DNA from: Apiotrichum sp. Y4204
Lineage: Eukaryota > Basidiomycota > Tremellomycetes > Trichosporonales > Trichosporonaceae
Reading direction: 5' to 3'
Length of the DNA stretch: 64,000 nucleotides
Assembly: GCA_025531455.1 (NCBI GenBank)
Contig: JAMYHL010000078.1
Location: 1-64,000 of the forward strand
The notes under the pieces were generated by a model. That model had not been told where the DNA came from, made no database searches, and saw only the letters and a list, made by a program, of their open reading frames with translations. The translations under genes and the position numbers were made by a program. Shown here piece after piece: positions 1 through 10,494 of this stretch (the first letter of the stretch is position 1; every line of letters begins with the position of its first letter).

Positions 1-75
1 TGTCCGCGGCGATCTTGAGGCTCGCGTGGCGTAGATCCGAAGATCCGGAGATCAAAATTCGGGCCTGGCCGTTAC

Positions 76-722
76 ATGTCCCATCAGTCAGATGTGTCCC
101 AAGTGGGACAATTGTCCCATGTCCCAGTTCTGTCCCACACTTCTTGTCCCAACACATTGCCAAAGTGTCCCAAACCAACGGGACAAGTGTCCCAGGGAAA
201 TGTCACACAAGGGGGACAGGTGTCCCAGAGGTGTCCCAAGGTTGTCCCAGAAGTGTCCCACATAGGTGGGACAACTGTCAGCAAACTGTCCCAGACAAGT
301 GGGACAAGTGTCCCAGAAATGTCCCACACAGATGGGACAAGTGTCAGCAAAGTGTCCCAGAAAAGTCCCAGAAGTGGGACAAACATCCCCCTGATGTCCC
401 ACAAATCATTCCCCAGAGTGGGACAAATGTCCCACAAATCACCTACCAGTGGCCCAGAAATGTCCCACAAGTCACCTCTCAGTCACCCAGAAACGTCCCC
501 CCAAGTCACCCAGAAGTGTCCCACCAAGTGCCCAATCAAGTGGGACAAGTGTCCCAAAACACCTGCGACGCCACCCAAAAAAAATACAAGTCATGTGGGA
601 CACACCCCAGAAGTCACCCAGATGTCCCACCAGAATGGGACAGAATCCACAAAAAAAAATCTTTCTATGTTCTTTTGCAAAGTTTTCAAAAAATGTCCCA
701 CCCCCCCAGAGGTTGTCCCACT
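76..722. repeat. Degenerate TGTCCCA / TGGGACA repeat field
   Basis: About two dozen copies of TGTCCC and about eleven of its reverse complement GGGACA are packed into roughly 650 bp, often as facing pairs such as GTGGGACAAGTGTCCCA. Spacing is irregular and the bases between copies drift (AGAA, CAAATC, AAGTG), so this is not a clean satellite. Because the motif is short and stop-poor, several overlapping reading frames stay open on both strands, but none looks like protein. It may be a decayed minisatellite or a dense binding-site cluster; the sequence does not decide. Confidence 0.75.
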
Positions 723-1443
723 TTTCATGTTTTTCCCCCACTACGTGCCAACTGTAGATTCCACCGCTTGGGGTTCCAGATATGTTAAACAGATGCCCAG
801 GGGCTATCTGCTCGTGCAGAGAGATCCCAGAAAAAGTCATTCCTTGACCACCCCCCCGCGCGAGGAACCACCTATAACCCCTAAATTGCAGCAGGCTCAA
901 TCTGGAGAATGGTGGTATGGATGGATGAAGGATTTTTCTTGGTCATGGCTTAAAAGTGCCACTGGGACCGTTTGGCAGTTGTTGTGGAATGGTGACGCCA
1001 GCGCCAGCCAGCGAAAGCGCCAGCCAGCGGTGCTTCCGGCGGAACCAAATTTCAGACAGGACCGCCGTTCGGACTCCTACAAGCCGTCGCGCGAATAAAC
1101 TGCATGGGGCCATATCAGATAAGGGACAGACAGAGCCGAGCGCCAAGTGTTGTCAACATCGTCTTTCGGCCGATCCAGTCACCAGAGGTCAAAGCAGTCG
1201 TATTTCCTTCTGTCACACTCTCGTACTCCCCACTCTTCGACAGCCGAGCCGCCGACGCCGTGCTTCGCACGTATATTCGACCCCATCGGACAACCACGGC
1301 ACGCTGGGAAGTCTCACACATGTCGCCCACTGAATCCATCACTCCCATCCCACTGTTCTCCATTTCTCGCCGTTCATTCATATTCGCCTTCGGTTACCAA
1401 CCTGCAACTGCTGCCTTGCTCGGTTGCCGTCTCCTGTCCCACC
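723..1443. other. Intergenic region upstream of the ferric reductase gene
   Basis: No convincing gene is seen. A small direct repeat built on GCCAGC lies near 1000-1030. The rest is presumed 5' flank of the gene beginning at 1444. Confidence 0.5.
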
Positions 1444-3341
1444 ATGTTCAGCATGTAGGTTTCATCGCGCCATATCAGCCCTGACAGCAGTGCGATTGCC
1501 GGCCTGTCAATCACCTTCTCATCCGATAGCCCACCGTTGCCAGAGCGCCCTCCGCCACCTTCATGGAAGAGGCTGCGAAAGGAGAGGCGGCATGCCGCTA
1601 TGCGCTACTACTGGTACATGGTGGGCGTATTCCTCGCCGTCTGGATTACGCTCCGCGTCCTCACCGCGTTGCGGGGAAGGTTCGGTCGTCGACCACAAAG
1701 CACTTCGCGCATATGGACGATACTTGCCGTCCGCCCTTTAGGTCTGTCTTACCTCCCTGCGGTCACCGCTGTCGAACTGAGCTTGGTCTCAGGCTACACT
1801 CTCGCCACTACCGGATTGACAATCCTTGCCTCATACTATGGAGGCATCTTTGACTATGCAAACCCGACAGCAATGCTTGCAGTGGTGCAACTTCCACTTA
1901 TTGTGGGACTCGTTGGTCGAAACAACATGTTATCGACACTCACTGGCGCCTCATACGACCACATCAACTACCTACACAGGACATCTGGCCGTGTCTGCTT
2001 CGCTGGAGCTGTGGCTCACACCGTGGGCTGGCTTGTCAGGGGCCTCGGGAAACACGCGTGGACTTGGCGAATCTACACAGCCATTCCTGCGATGACTGGT
2101 CTTTCGGCGCTCACACTGTTTTCCTTTCGCGTCCTTCGGAATCGATATCATCAGCTCTTCCGCGACGTCCATGTCGCTGCGGCCCTCGTTTTCCTGGTCA
2201 TGACTTGGTTCCACACGCCCGAATATCGATTCTGGGTTTGGGTATGTTTGGCCTCGCACACACGTGCATCCCGGTGCTCTGCTAATAGATCCAGCCCGCC
2301 CTGGCCCTGTGGTCCTTGGATCGGCTCGGTGGACTGGCTCGCATCGGGTATTCATTCTTACGCAACCACGGTCCCCTCACGGCCACGGTCCAGCTCATCG
2401 ACGCCGACGTGATCCGCATCACGGTGCCCGTAGCATTCAAATGGCGTGCGGGGACACATGCGTATCTTAGTCTACCGAGTGTTTCGGATCTTCCTTGGGA
2501 ACAACATCCGTTTACGTTTGCCAACGTCCCCGGGAAAGGTTCAAAATATCAGGCGGTGTTTGCCATTCGCGTTCATGGAGGATTTACACAGCGGCTGAGG
2601 GCATCTCTCGACGCGACAGTCCATCGGCTTCCAGTCTACATCGAAGGCCCTTATGGCAGGCCGTGGTTGAGCAACACATTCGATTCGCTTGTGCTCATTG
2701 CCGGTGGATCAGGCGTCACCTTATGTCTGTCGCATTTCCTCGAGACCATGGCTGAGGCTCCACATCGCAAGTCAGCCCGCTCTGTTCGTCTCGTGTGGAA
2801 CGTTCGTCGACTTGAACATGTCCGGGTCATTGCTCCCCTTCTCGACGACGCTCTTGCGACATTCGACGATGACAACCTCCAAGTGAGGATCGACATTCAT
2901 GTAACAAGATCTTGTGCCTCCGACGAGCCCGCCGATCCGAACGAACCGTTGGATCACCTCCATTGCGGGGATTCCAAGCGGCACGGAGAGTTCTCGCCCC
3001 TGCTTGAGCGCCTTCGTGGGAGCAGTCAAAGCAGCTATGGCAGCTCGCGGGCGTCACTGGCTTCCGATGATGACGATGACAACAGACGGCGCTTGACGCT
3101 TTCTGAACAGCTGCGAACTGGCTTAAGTGCGGCATGCTCCAATTACACGCGGATTCACTCTGGACGCAGCTTCGTGACACCGATTATCCAAGAAGAGGCC
3201 AGTCAGATGTATGGCGGCAGATTGACTGTCATGGTTTGTGGGCCACCAACTCTATCGCTTGATACTCGTCGAGCGGTTAGTTTGATCGCGCCCAAAGCGA
3301 GGGCGGAAATCAGTTTTCACAGTGGCAGCTTTGCCTTTTGA
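1444..3341 (+). CDS. Ferric-chelate reductase-like transmembrane flavocytochrome
   Basis: The protein should pass electrons from NAD(P)H through FAD and membrane haems to an extracellular acceptor, classically Fe(III) or Cu(II). Exons are 1444-1454, 1491-2241 and 2289-3341, giving about 604 aa. The N-terminal half carries hydrophobic helices with spaced histidines (VAHTVGW, RDVHVAAAL, WFHTPEYR) expected for bis-haem ligation. The C-terminal half has the FAD motif HPFTFAN, a GPYG turn, the NAD(P)-loop LIAGGSGVT and the late VMVCGPPTL motif. The start at 1444 relies on a 36-nt intron with donor GTAGGT and branch CTGAC; the fallback is the in-frame ATG near 1600. An acidic loop (about 3060-3090) is inserted in the NAD domain. 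Family is clear; substrate is not. Confidence 0.85.
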
Positions 3342-3527
3342 ACCGTACGTTGTAGTACACTACTGCAAACGACGCACACTTGTAGCCCCCAAATGTATCT
3401 CATGCGTCCATCGCGGCTGTCCCACGACCGACAACGGCTACCCGAGGCAAGTCGCGTTCGGCGAATCCATTAACTCTAAACATACAGCTAGGTAAGATGC
3501 AAGAGAAACGTACACAACGCTACGCCA

Positions 3528-6114
3528 TTAAGCGTGTGTTTCAGGTTGAACTTGGGCAAATCCGCCGTCCAGGCCTGCCGAATCTAGCATGGCTTCAATG
3601 AAGGAGACAAGACCATTCGGATCGAACCCCACAGCATTGTTGTTCAGATCGGCGCTCATGTCGAAGTTAGTCATGTCGACGCCAGCGATATCAAAGTTGA
3701 GCAATGCGAGGGGATCCGGGTCGCTGTTCATTTGCGACGACTCTTCCATACCTGTCGGCTTTGGTGGGAATAGGCGTGAAAGAAGCGAAGCAAGTTGCAT
3801 CGCAACATGGTCATCGTCGACGGCGGCCTGTCGGAAAGCGTCGATCAACGAGTATTGCAAGTTGACAACGTCTGTCTCTGGCTGGATGACCGCCCCAAAC
3901 GCCATCGCCTGGTGTCAGGACCACTGTCCAGGTCCTATACTCACCTTCATCAAAAAGACACTGGCAAACATCTGGAGGTCAACCGTAGTCAATGTGTGAC
4001 ACACTTACCATACGTAAGAACGTCCGCCCTGGACAGTACCGCAAAACTTTGCGTTTCTGAAGGGCAACTCCGCATGCCATTAATGAAACTGCCGCATGCA
4101 CCACCTCCAACAGGAACGGAGCCTCAGCCCAGCGAAGTACCTGCCCGTCCAGGAAAGGCCTGTCCCTATGGGATTCCTGGAGTCAGACTTGGTTGACAAG
4201 CACTCACAATGAGGCGTTGGGACAATCTCGCGTGCGTGGCGCGCATGCTGATGGCATTGGCGTAGAGTCTACAGTCAATGACGCTGGACTACACCTCTCA
4301 TACCGAACGTAGTTGATCTCCACGCGCATGAGGATCTCCCGGATTTCAACTGATTCCATGCCTGGAACGGACTCTTCGAGCACATTATAGTCGATCGTCT
4401 CCGGATTGATCCACTGCTGAATGCTGTCGAGCTCGGGTTTGAGTCTGTGCAACAGAGGCTCAAAACGCCTCGTTCGGATGAGGTCGGCTGTGAGCTCAGG
4501 CGTTGCGTACAGCAGCTCCTGTAAAACTCCAATCAACTTCGGTCAGCTGCTGAACGTTATGGGAGAATCACATGGGTAAGCTCTGAGATGGCCTGCGTAT
4601 CTCTCCACACCGGGTTGGACACATGGCGCAAGATACTATCGCTGAGAGGCACAAAGATGATATGACTGAGGCTTTCCCACCAGTTCGTGGACATTTCTGC
4701 GATCAGCACCAGTTAGTGGTGAGCTGCTCACTGGCTGGACATCAGCGTTGTCGACTGTTTGGACTCACCTTGGACCAATGACACCCGTCCCAACCTCACA
4801 GACACACTTCACTTAGCTCAAGACGGGGTTTCAACCTACTGTCGATCAGCTGATAGGCAATCTGTTGTTAACATGGTACGACGTGTGTACTCACTGATCC
4901 ATGCGTCGATCCTGCGCTGTGTTGTCGCGATCGGTACATTGGTACTCGAGTAAGTGTATGTGTCGTGATCGTGTAACGAGAGCTCTTGGGCAATGCGAAG
5001 GGCCTGATGAATGAGCGTCCATCCCATCACAATACGCACCAAACCGGTCAGAGTCCATGCGAGGTCATCGAACAGCTTGCATGCACTCGACAGGGTTGCC
5101 GTGGCGGCAGCTTGGCTGGCGGGGTCCTTGAGGAGCAAGGCGCGCGGCGGCCACTCCGACAACACCAAAAGCGCCTCGACTGTGCCGATGGTCCGGAATG
5201 TAGGACTGCGGTCAACTGACGTTCCAGAAAGGACGCACTCTCCCATGGTTAGATACCCCAGCCTAGATAACAGCCAGGTCACGAGCTTGGATTGAATGAC
5301 CTTTGATCGCGAAGGCTCAGCGACATCGAATGACGCTCCTAGATCGTGAAAACGAGCGGCAGCAAGACAAATTGCTGTCAAGAGAATCGGCTCGTTTAGG
5401 AGAATTGTGAAGTTCTCGGGTTGGAACAGAAATGGAGGTACCACGGTGTGTATGGGTCCAAGATGGCGCGCATAGCTGTTGCTAGTGAGACATTGCTCGC
5501 GTGCAGAACATACAAGTTGAGTAGGGACCCTGCCTCTTCCGTGGTCAATAGTCCGTCCCGTACTGGTCCCCATCGATTCCACACCTTGGTATCTTGCGGA
5601 CCAGCATAGTCTATGGGCTCGTCTGACGTAGTTTCCGTCTCATCGGCCGCAGCACAGAGGATTCGAAGCGCGTCTGCCGGGGTCTCGAGAGATCCCGTCA
5701 GGGAGATGCCACCGCGATAAGGACTTCGGGTGGGAACTACGTCGACGTGGGGCGGTTGGGGAGGCGTAGTGAGGGCTGGTGCCAAGTTCGCTGGTGATGG
5801 CGCTGTTGGCGAAGTCGCGGAGGGACCGGATGATGTGCTACTGTCGTTAGAGGGCGATCTCGGTGTAAGAGTTGAACGCACAACACAGGTCTCTCATCAT
5901 GAGCGCTCGACTTCCGGTGGGTCATCTTGCGCGGCTTGTGGCGGAGATGGCTGCCAACGAACTTGCAGTCTCGTCCCGATCGCGAGCAGCGCTGACATGG
6001 CGGGTCTTTCGGCTTGCCCGGATCACCAAGGTCACATCGGAGTTTGGCGTCGCGACATGCTTGACACGCCTGCCTTACACGAGCACGCTTGGACGGAGGT
6101 TCCTCTTCCGACAT
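3528..6114 (-). CDS. Zn2Cys6 fungal transcription factor (putative cluster regulator)
   Basis: Nine exons join in frame: 6114-5882, 5840-5514, 5475-4895, 4696-4572, 4518-4304, 4268-4208, 4176-4009, 3971-3945 and 3908-3528, giving about 705 aa. The N-terminus after a basic SKRARVR has a binuclear zinc cluster, C-x2-C-x6-C-x12-C-x2-C-x6-C, which binds CGG half-sites. A Ser/Pro/Thr-rich linker leads into the fungal-specific middle homology region, and the C-terminus is acidic and Asn/Asp-rich (LLNFDIAGVDMTNFDMS), a plausible activation domain. The intron at 4207-4177 is only 31 nt. A perfect 7-bp-arm dyad upstream (6271-6291) resembles one in the promoter of the neighbouring monooxygenase and cupin genes, so it probably regulates itself and them. 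That role is inferred. Confidence 0.88.
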
Positions 6115-6865
6115 GTTAAGGTCGTCCTCGGATTACGCTTTTTTTCCGTCCCCGTATGCGGAGATGATGTGTAGGTATGCGAGTGTGAACTTGCCTGCCG
6201 GGATTGTCATATGCATAGAACTCTGGTTGATGACGGCCTGTTCTATAGGCGTATACGGATAAGGTGGGCATCGGAATTGTCGCTATTCCGACTATTCCGA
6301 CCAGTGGTGAAAGCCGAGACCGCGACTCAGGTGACCGAGGTACCGAGGTCTGCATCCTCGGCGTCTACCATTGCGCAGAATGATCGTTGAGCCGGTCGAC
6401 ACGGTGGCCACCGGGACGCTCCCCCGGGGCAATATCTGGAAGCACATGGAGCCGATTACTCCATCACGCTCTCCGACTACCCAAATGCCTTATCGCTCCA
6501 CCGTAGTCTCAGTCTCCGAAACAGCCGCTGTTCGCGTTGTGGCGTCATGCGCGGCATGTAGGATAACAGCAACCGAAATACAGAGACTCGATCCAAGACG
6601 CCACGCATCATGCCCGTCCAACTTTTCTTGGAATCTCAGAGACAGCGCGTCAGTGCGGTATGCTATCGACAGACGACTCCACAGAGCGGTAGTCGAAGAG
6701 CAGCTGACTGGAATGTAGACCATGTGTTGCAAGCGCAATTTTTAACACTTGCACATGTGCTCACACTGGCACGATGAGAGCGCGCGAGCGTCGCGAACAA
6801 TGACCAGCAAATGAAATCTTCAACCATGCATTTAATTTGTACAACCAGCTACAACCATCCACATC
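6115..6865. other. Promoter/intergenic region between the regulator and the monooxygenase 3' end
   Basis: No gene is supported. It contains the CGG-N13-CCG dyad at 6271-6291 and otherwise ordinary unique sequence. It lies 5' of the regulator and 3' of the monooxygenase, both on the minus strand. Confidence 0.6.
6271..6300. promoter_or_regulatory. CGG-N13-CCG dyad and direct half-site in regulator promoter
   Basis: Bases 6271-6291 read TCGGAAT, 7-nt spacer, ATTCCGA: a perfect 7-bp inverted repeat with CGG and CCG 13 nt apart. The half CTATTCCGA is then repeated directly at 6292-6300. Zn2Cys6 dimers bind exactly this kind of CGG dyad. The site matches 16 of 21 bases with the dyad at 9204-9224. 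Confidence 0.55.
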
Positions 6866-8931
6866 CTAGTATATCCAAAGGCTCTGGGGCTTGTAGAACT
6901 GGCGCATGCCGAGGTGGACCTGTGCGCCATCGATGTGCGTAGCACACCCATTACCAAGCCAGCTCATAGAATGTTCCATCTCCGGGAGCCGCTCCCACTC
7001 AAAGTCCTCCCAGCGAGGGTGCAGAAGCGCCGCATAGCAATGAGAGCCGGATCCTGGCCAAATTGCGCGGATTGTCGCCTCGCCTGTCTCGCCGTTCTTG
7101 TACCACGATTTGCAGTTCGTCGTGAGCACGGTGCGTCCGAAGTAGTTGTCCGTGTACCGCAGGAAGTTGTCAACCGCCTCCTGCTTGGGCGCGAACGTCC
7201 GGTATCCGTCACGCTGGCACTTTGAGATCATCTGGGTGATGTAGCGGCACTGCTGTTCAAGGACAACCAGAAGCGATCCCGACCCGGCGGCAGACTGAGT
7301 GGTGAGGACATTGAAGCTACAATCAGCTGCTGTGACATTCAAATCGACTCACGCATTGGGAAGCTGAGGCGCAAACAATCCAAGGTAGGTTCGAGACTCC
7401 TTGGCCCATTCATCCTGCAGGTTCACGCCACCCCTGCCAATAATGGGGAATGCCGGACGGAAAGAAACGTCGAAGCCAGTGGCGCAGACAATGATGTCAA
7501 GTTCATGCTCCTCGCCATCGACAGTCTTGATGCCCTTCGGGGTGAAGCGCTCGATCTTCTCAGTAATCAAGTCGCAGTTGTCGTAACACAGCGCCTCCAG
7601 GTAGCCGGGGCCAGGGGTCAGACGCTTGCAGCCAACGGGGAAGTCTGGCAGAAGTGCCTCTATGACCTTGGGCTTGCCTGCCGTCTTCTCGCGCATGGAC
7701 TCCTCAAACTTCTCCGCAAAGATCTGTTGAAGAGGGTGACCCTATCTGTTAATGCTGACCTGAGGCATTTCGCTCACCCTAAATGACAGCTCGTGCGTCG
7801 AACCGAGGTCCTCTTCGATCTGCATGCGGAACAACCGGTACACCTTGTCGCTCTGGAAAGATGCAATGTTTTCCTTCGTAAAGTGGTCTACCAGTCAGCG
7901 GCGAGCACCTCTTTTACTTACAGTTCGTGCCCATGTCCTTCTTCTCCTGGAGCCTCTCAAGCATCTTCGATCCCCAACCTCCGGAAAGCCACACTAAGAC
8001 GTCAGCCGAATCTTGTGAGCCACAAAACGTACACTTGCTACGCCCAAAGTTGACAACCTGCTTCGCCTTCTTCTGAAGAGTTGGCACAATTTGAACACCA
8101 CTCGCGCCGACACCGATAACGCCCACGCGCTTCTCAGCCCAGTCGAAGCCAGGCTCCTCTTCGAGGCCCGCTGCCTTCCAGTCACCGGAGTGCACCATCT
8201 TTCCACGGAAGTCGTAACGGCCTTGTTGTTAGTAACAATCGGTGACGGAATAACTCACCAGGAATGTTGGTGGGCCAAATCGGGCTGGAAAGGAGACCAG
8301 TCGCAAAGAGGACAAAGTCACACTCGTCGTCGAATGACCGCCCGAGGCTGTCCGTCACGGTCACCGTCCATTTGCCAGTCTCCTCGTTCCATTCCGCCTT
8401 GGAAACAGTGTGCTGGAACTGTTGTTAGCTGATAAGCTTTTACTACTCGAACCTTGATGTACTGCCGCAGCTGGTAGCGGTCCGCCACGGTGCCAAGGTA
8501 GCCTTGGATCTCCGCTCCGGGAGCATAGTAGGCTGACCAGTTCGTCTTCTCGCAGAACGAGTACTGGTAGCTGTGAGAGGGAACATCGCAGGCGACGCCA
8601 GGGTAACGGTTCTGATGCCCTGGTCGTTAGAGGTTGTTTACACGGTGACGCTCACAGACACCACCAACGTCGTCGGCGCGCTCGTACACCTGCAGCTCAA
8701 AGTTCTCCAAGTGGTCTTGGAAGTGAATAGTTGCGCAAAGTCCGGAGAACCCTGCGCCGATGCAAACTATGCGGACGGGGCGACCCTCATGGATACGTTT
8801 CTCGTAAAGTCGGGGCGCCCATGAGAAGTCGAGGTGGTCACTGCCGGTGAGCACGGTCCAAGGAGGTTTGCCTACGGCTTGGTGTAGTGGCCGTTGGCGA
8901 CGGTGATCGAGACAGCTTGGGCAGTAGCCAT
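6866..8931 (-). CDS. Baeyer-Villiger-like flavin-binding monooxygenase, frame break near start
   Basis: The family uses FAD and NADPH to insert oxygen into ketones or related substrates. Seven introns of about 34-55 nt give an otherwise continuous protein of roughly 585 aa. The first Rossmann motif is CIGAGFSGLC, followed by HQNRYPGVACD typical of class B monooxygenases; the second nucleotide motif is VIGVGASGVQ; a late CATGFDVSF completes the signature; the C-terminus is WLGNGCATHIDGAQ. The ATG at 8931 opens a good family-like N-terminus (VANGHYTKP) that meets TAG at 8874-8872, while the body (PWTVLTGSDHLDF) continues in another frame. Dropping or adding bases near 8861-8874 restores the match, so this is a frameshift allele, an assembly error or an unusual start. 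It diverges from the cupin gene. Confidence 0.85.
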
Positions 8932-9089
8932 CCTGCGTGGGCTTTACTTTGGAACTGTTGTGTAAGTTGGGAGTCAGCTGGTCAACAAGGCAGTGGGGTA
9001 ATATAGTAGTAGTACTCGTAGAGTGTGGCGCATAGTCACCGCTCACGGCACAATGCGTACTAAGCCAAGTCGGCATCCATTGCAAACTA

Positions 9090-9256
9090 TCGGGATTGTG
9101 GGCCGTAAGCGAGATAAGCATATTCTACAGAGCTGCGTGTCTCCTACATACGGCGCCGCATACGATCACTCCGACCGCAGCTATCTCTTGACTCGGTGAC
9201 CTATCGGCATTGTTTCAATACCGAAAGTACACCCACATATCGGTCGCGGCCGACCG
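9090..9256. promoter_or_regulatory. CGG dyads in the monooxygenase/cupin divergent promoter
   Basis: Three elements lie between the two start codons. At 9090-9099 is a half-site TCGGGATTGT. At 9204-9224 is an imperfect inverted repeat, TCGGCATTG-TTT-CAATACCGA, with CGG and CCG 13 nt apart as in the regulator promoter. At 9241-9256 is CGGTCG-N4-CGACCG, a CGG-N10-CCG arrangement. Together they look like binding sites for a Zn2Cys6 regulator, presumably the one encoded at 3528-6114. Confidence 0.55.
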
Positions 9257-9378
9257 TTCAACTTCCGTCGCTCTGGAACGGTGTTACCGAGCATGACGAG
9301 CCCCAGAGGGACATATAACGCCCAAATCTCTCTAGGACGAAGTTGTTCATCCACTACATCGGACGGTAATCATCCGTC

Positions 9379-9862
9379 ATGCCTAAGAACGAGAGCCACT
9401 TCCACATGGCCATGGAGGTCGAGAACACCGAGACCCCCTGGCCTGATGTGACGGACAAGTAAGTCCCGAACAAGACCGGTACTGACGGTAGAATCCTTAG
9501 CTACGAGTGAGCTGAGCCCCGCACGGCCGGATTCTCGACCGTACGGCTAACCCCCACAGTCCCGACACTAAGAATACCACCAAGCTTCAGGTGTACCAAC
9601 CTGGCTGGAAGCAAGGCCACGGAACATACACACATCCGTTCTGGGAGGAGATCTTTGTCGTATCAGGACGCGTATATGACCACACTATCGAGCGTTGGGT
9701 TGGTGCGGGTGAATACGCGTGCCGCCCCCCTGGGCAGAAGCATGGGCCGTTCGAGTGCGGTCCAGATGAGGTGAGTCTCTTTATTGGACATTGCTCACGC
9801 TGCAGGGCGCCGTCGTTCTGCTCATCAACACTCCTAGCTGGGTGAACAAGGAGACCAAGTAG
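9379..9862 (+). CDS. Small cupin-domain protein with a 6-nt micro-exon
   Basis: A single cupin barrel of about 117 aa. Motif 1 is GTYTHPFWEEIFVVSGR with a metal-type His and Glu; motif 2 is GEYACRPPGQKHGPFE with a second His. Such proteins are dioxygenase-, isomerase- or sensor-like, so the reaction is unknown. Exons are 9379-9458, 9501-9506, 9560-9770 and 9806-9862. The 6-nt exon CTACGA is flanked by two complete introns, each with donor, branch (CTGAC; CTAAC) and acceptor. Skipping it as one 101-nt intron also keeps frame and costs two residues. It shares a dyad-bearing promoter with the monooxygenase, suggesting that it acts on the same substrate or product. Confidence 0.82.
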
Positions 9863-10494
9863 CTCTGAAGTATGCATATGACAGTGGACAATATGAATGA
9901 GTAGATGCGGTGGAGCATCCTGTTTCGGGTCATGTGTATGTCTCGGAGATAATGTGGGGCGCTGGTGCTGGGTATCAGACGAGCACGCACTGATTGCATG
10001 ATGCGCCAATGCATGTACTGTATACTGTACGTATGTGCACGCGCACCCGCGTCCCGTTGGCGACGGCGGCTTGTCGATCCTACAGTAAGCCCATGTGATT
10101 GCGCTGGCCCTGGAGTTGATTACGGCTACCGGCTCTCGTCTGCTTGCACGGCGCCCCCAAACACTCCACTGGCCAGGAATCCCGAACGATGGTTGATCCT
10201 GTGAGTGGGAGCGGTATTCTTGATGTGCATCGCGGGGTGGCAGAGGAGACAGCTATGTATTGCCAAGCACCAGCCTCAAGTGGGGCCCATCAGGCAAACC
10301 TATCGACAGGAACAGCCGTGCGATCTGTCGACTCCACAACACCGTAAGTTATGCTCGTAGAATTCCGAAGGCCTGACCTCCCATGGGGAAGTTGGGGAGC
10401 CGCGACTTGTCCGGCCAATGCATTGATCATTCTTAAGGCATCGGGACACGGCAAGATAGGAGCATAGGAGCCCCAAATAGGAGCCCCATACACC
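9863..10494. other. Intergenic region between cupin and amino-acid permease genes
   Basis: No gene or RNA is recognised in these 630 bp. It is presumed to hold the cupin terminator and the permease promoter. Confidence 0.5.

Noticed and set aside
76..722. CRISPR-like array
   Set aside because: The repeats are 6-7 bp, occur in both orientations with irregular spacing, and the genome is eukaryotic.
15..900. Several overlapping open frames of 100-340 codons in the left repeat field
   Set aside because: They exist in at least five frames on both strands because the repeated word lacks stops; most start with non-ATG codons and translate to monotonous Ser/Pro/Gln or Trp/Asp repeats.
8419..8446. 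A 28-nt intron in the monooxygenase gene (donor GTAGTA)
   Set aside because: A 34-nt version with donor GTTCGA gives a better family alignment (YIKFQHTV), so the record-short reading is not claimed.
9459..9559. Single 101-nt intron in the cupin gene
   Set aside because: It keeps frame, but the interior contains an acceptor, a donor and two branch sites in the right order, so two introns around a micro-exon are preferred; transcript data could reverse this.
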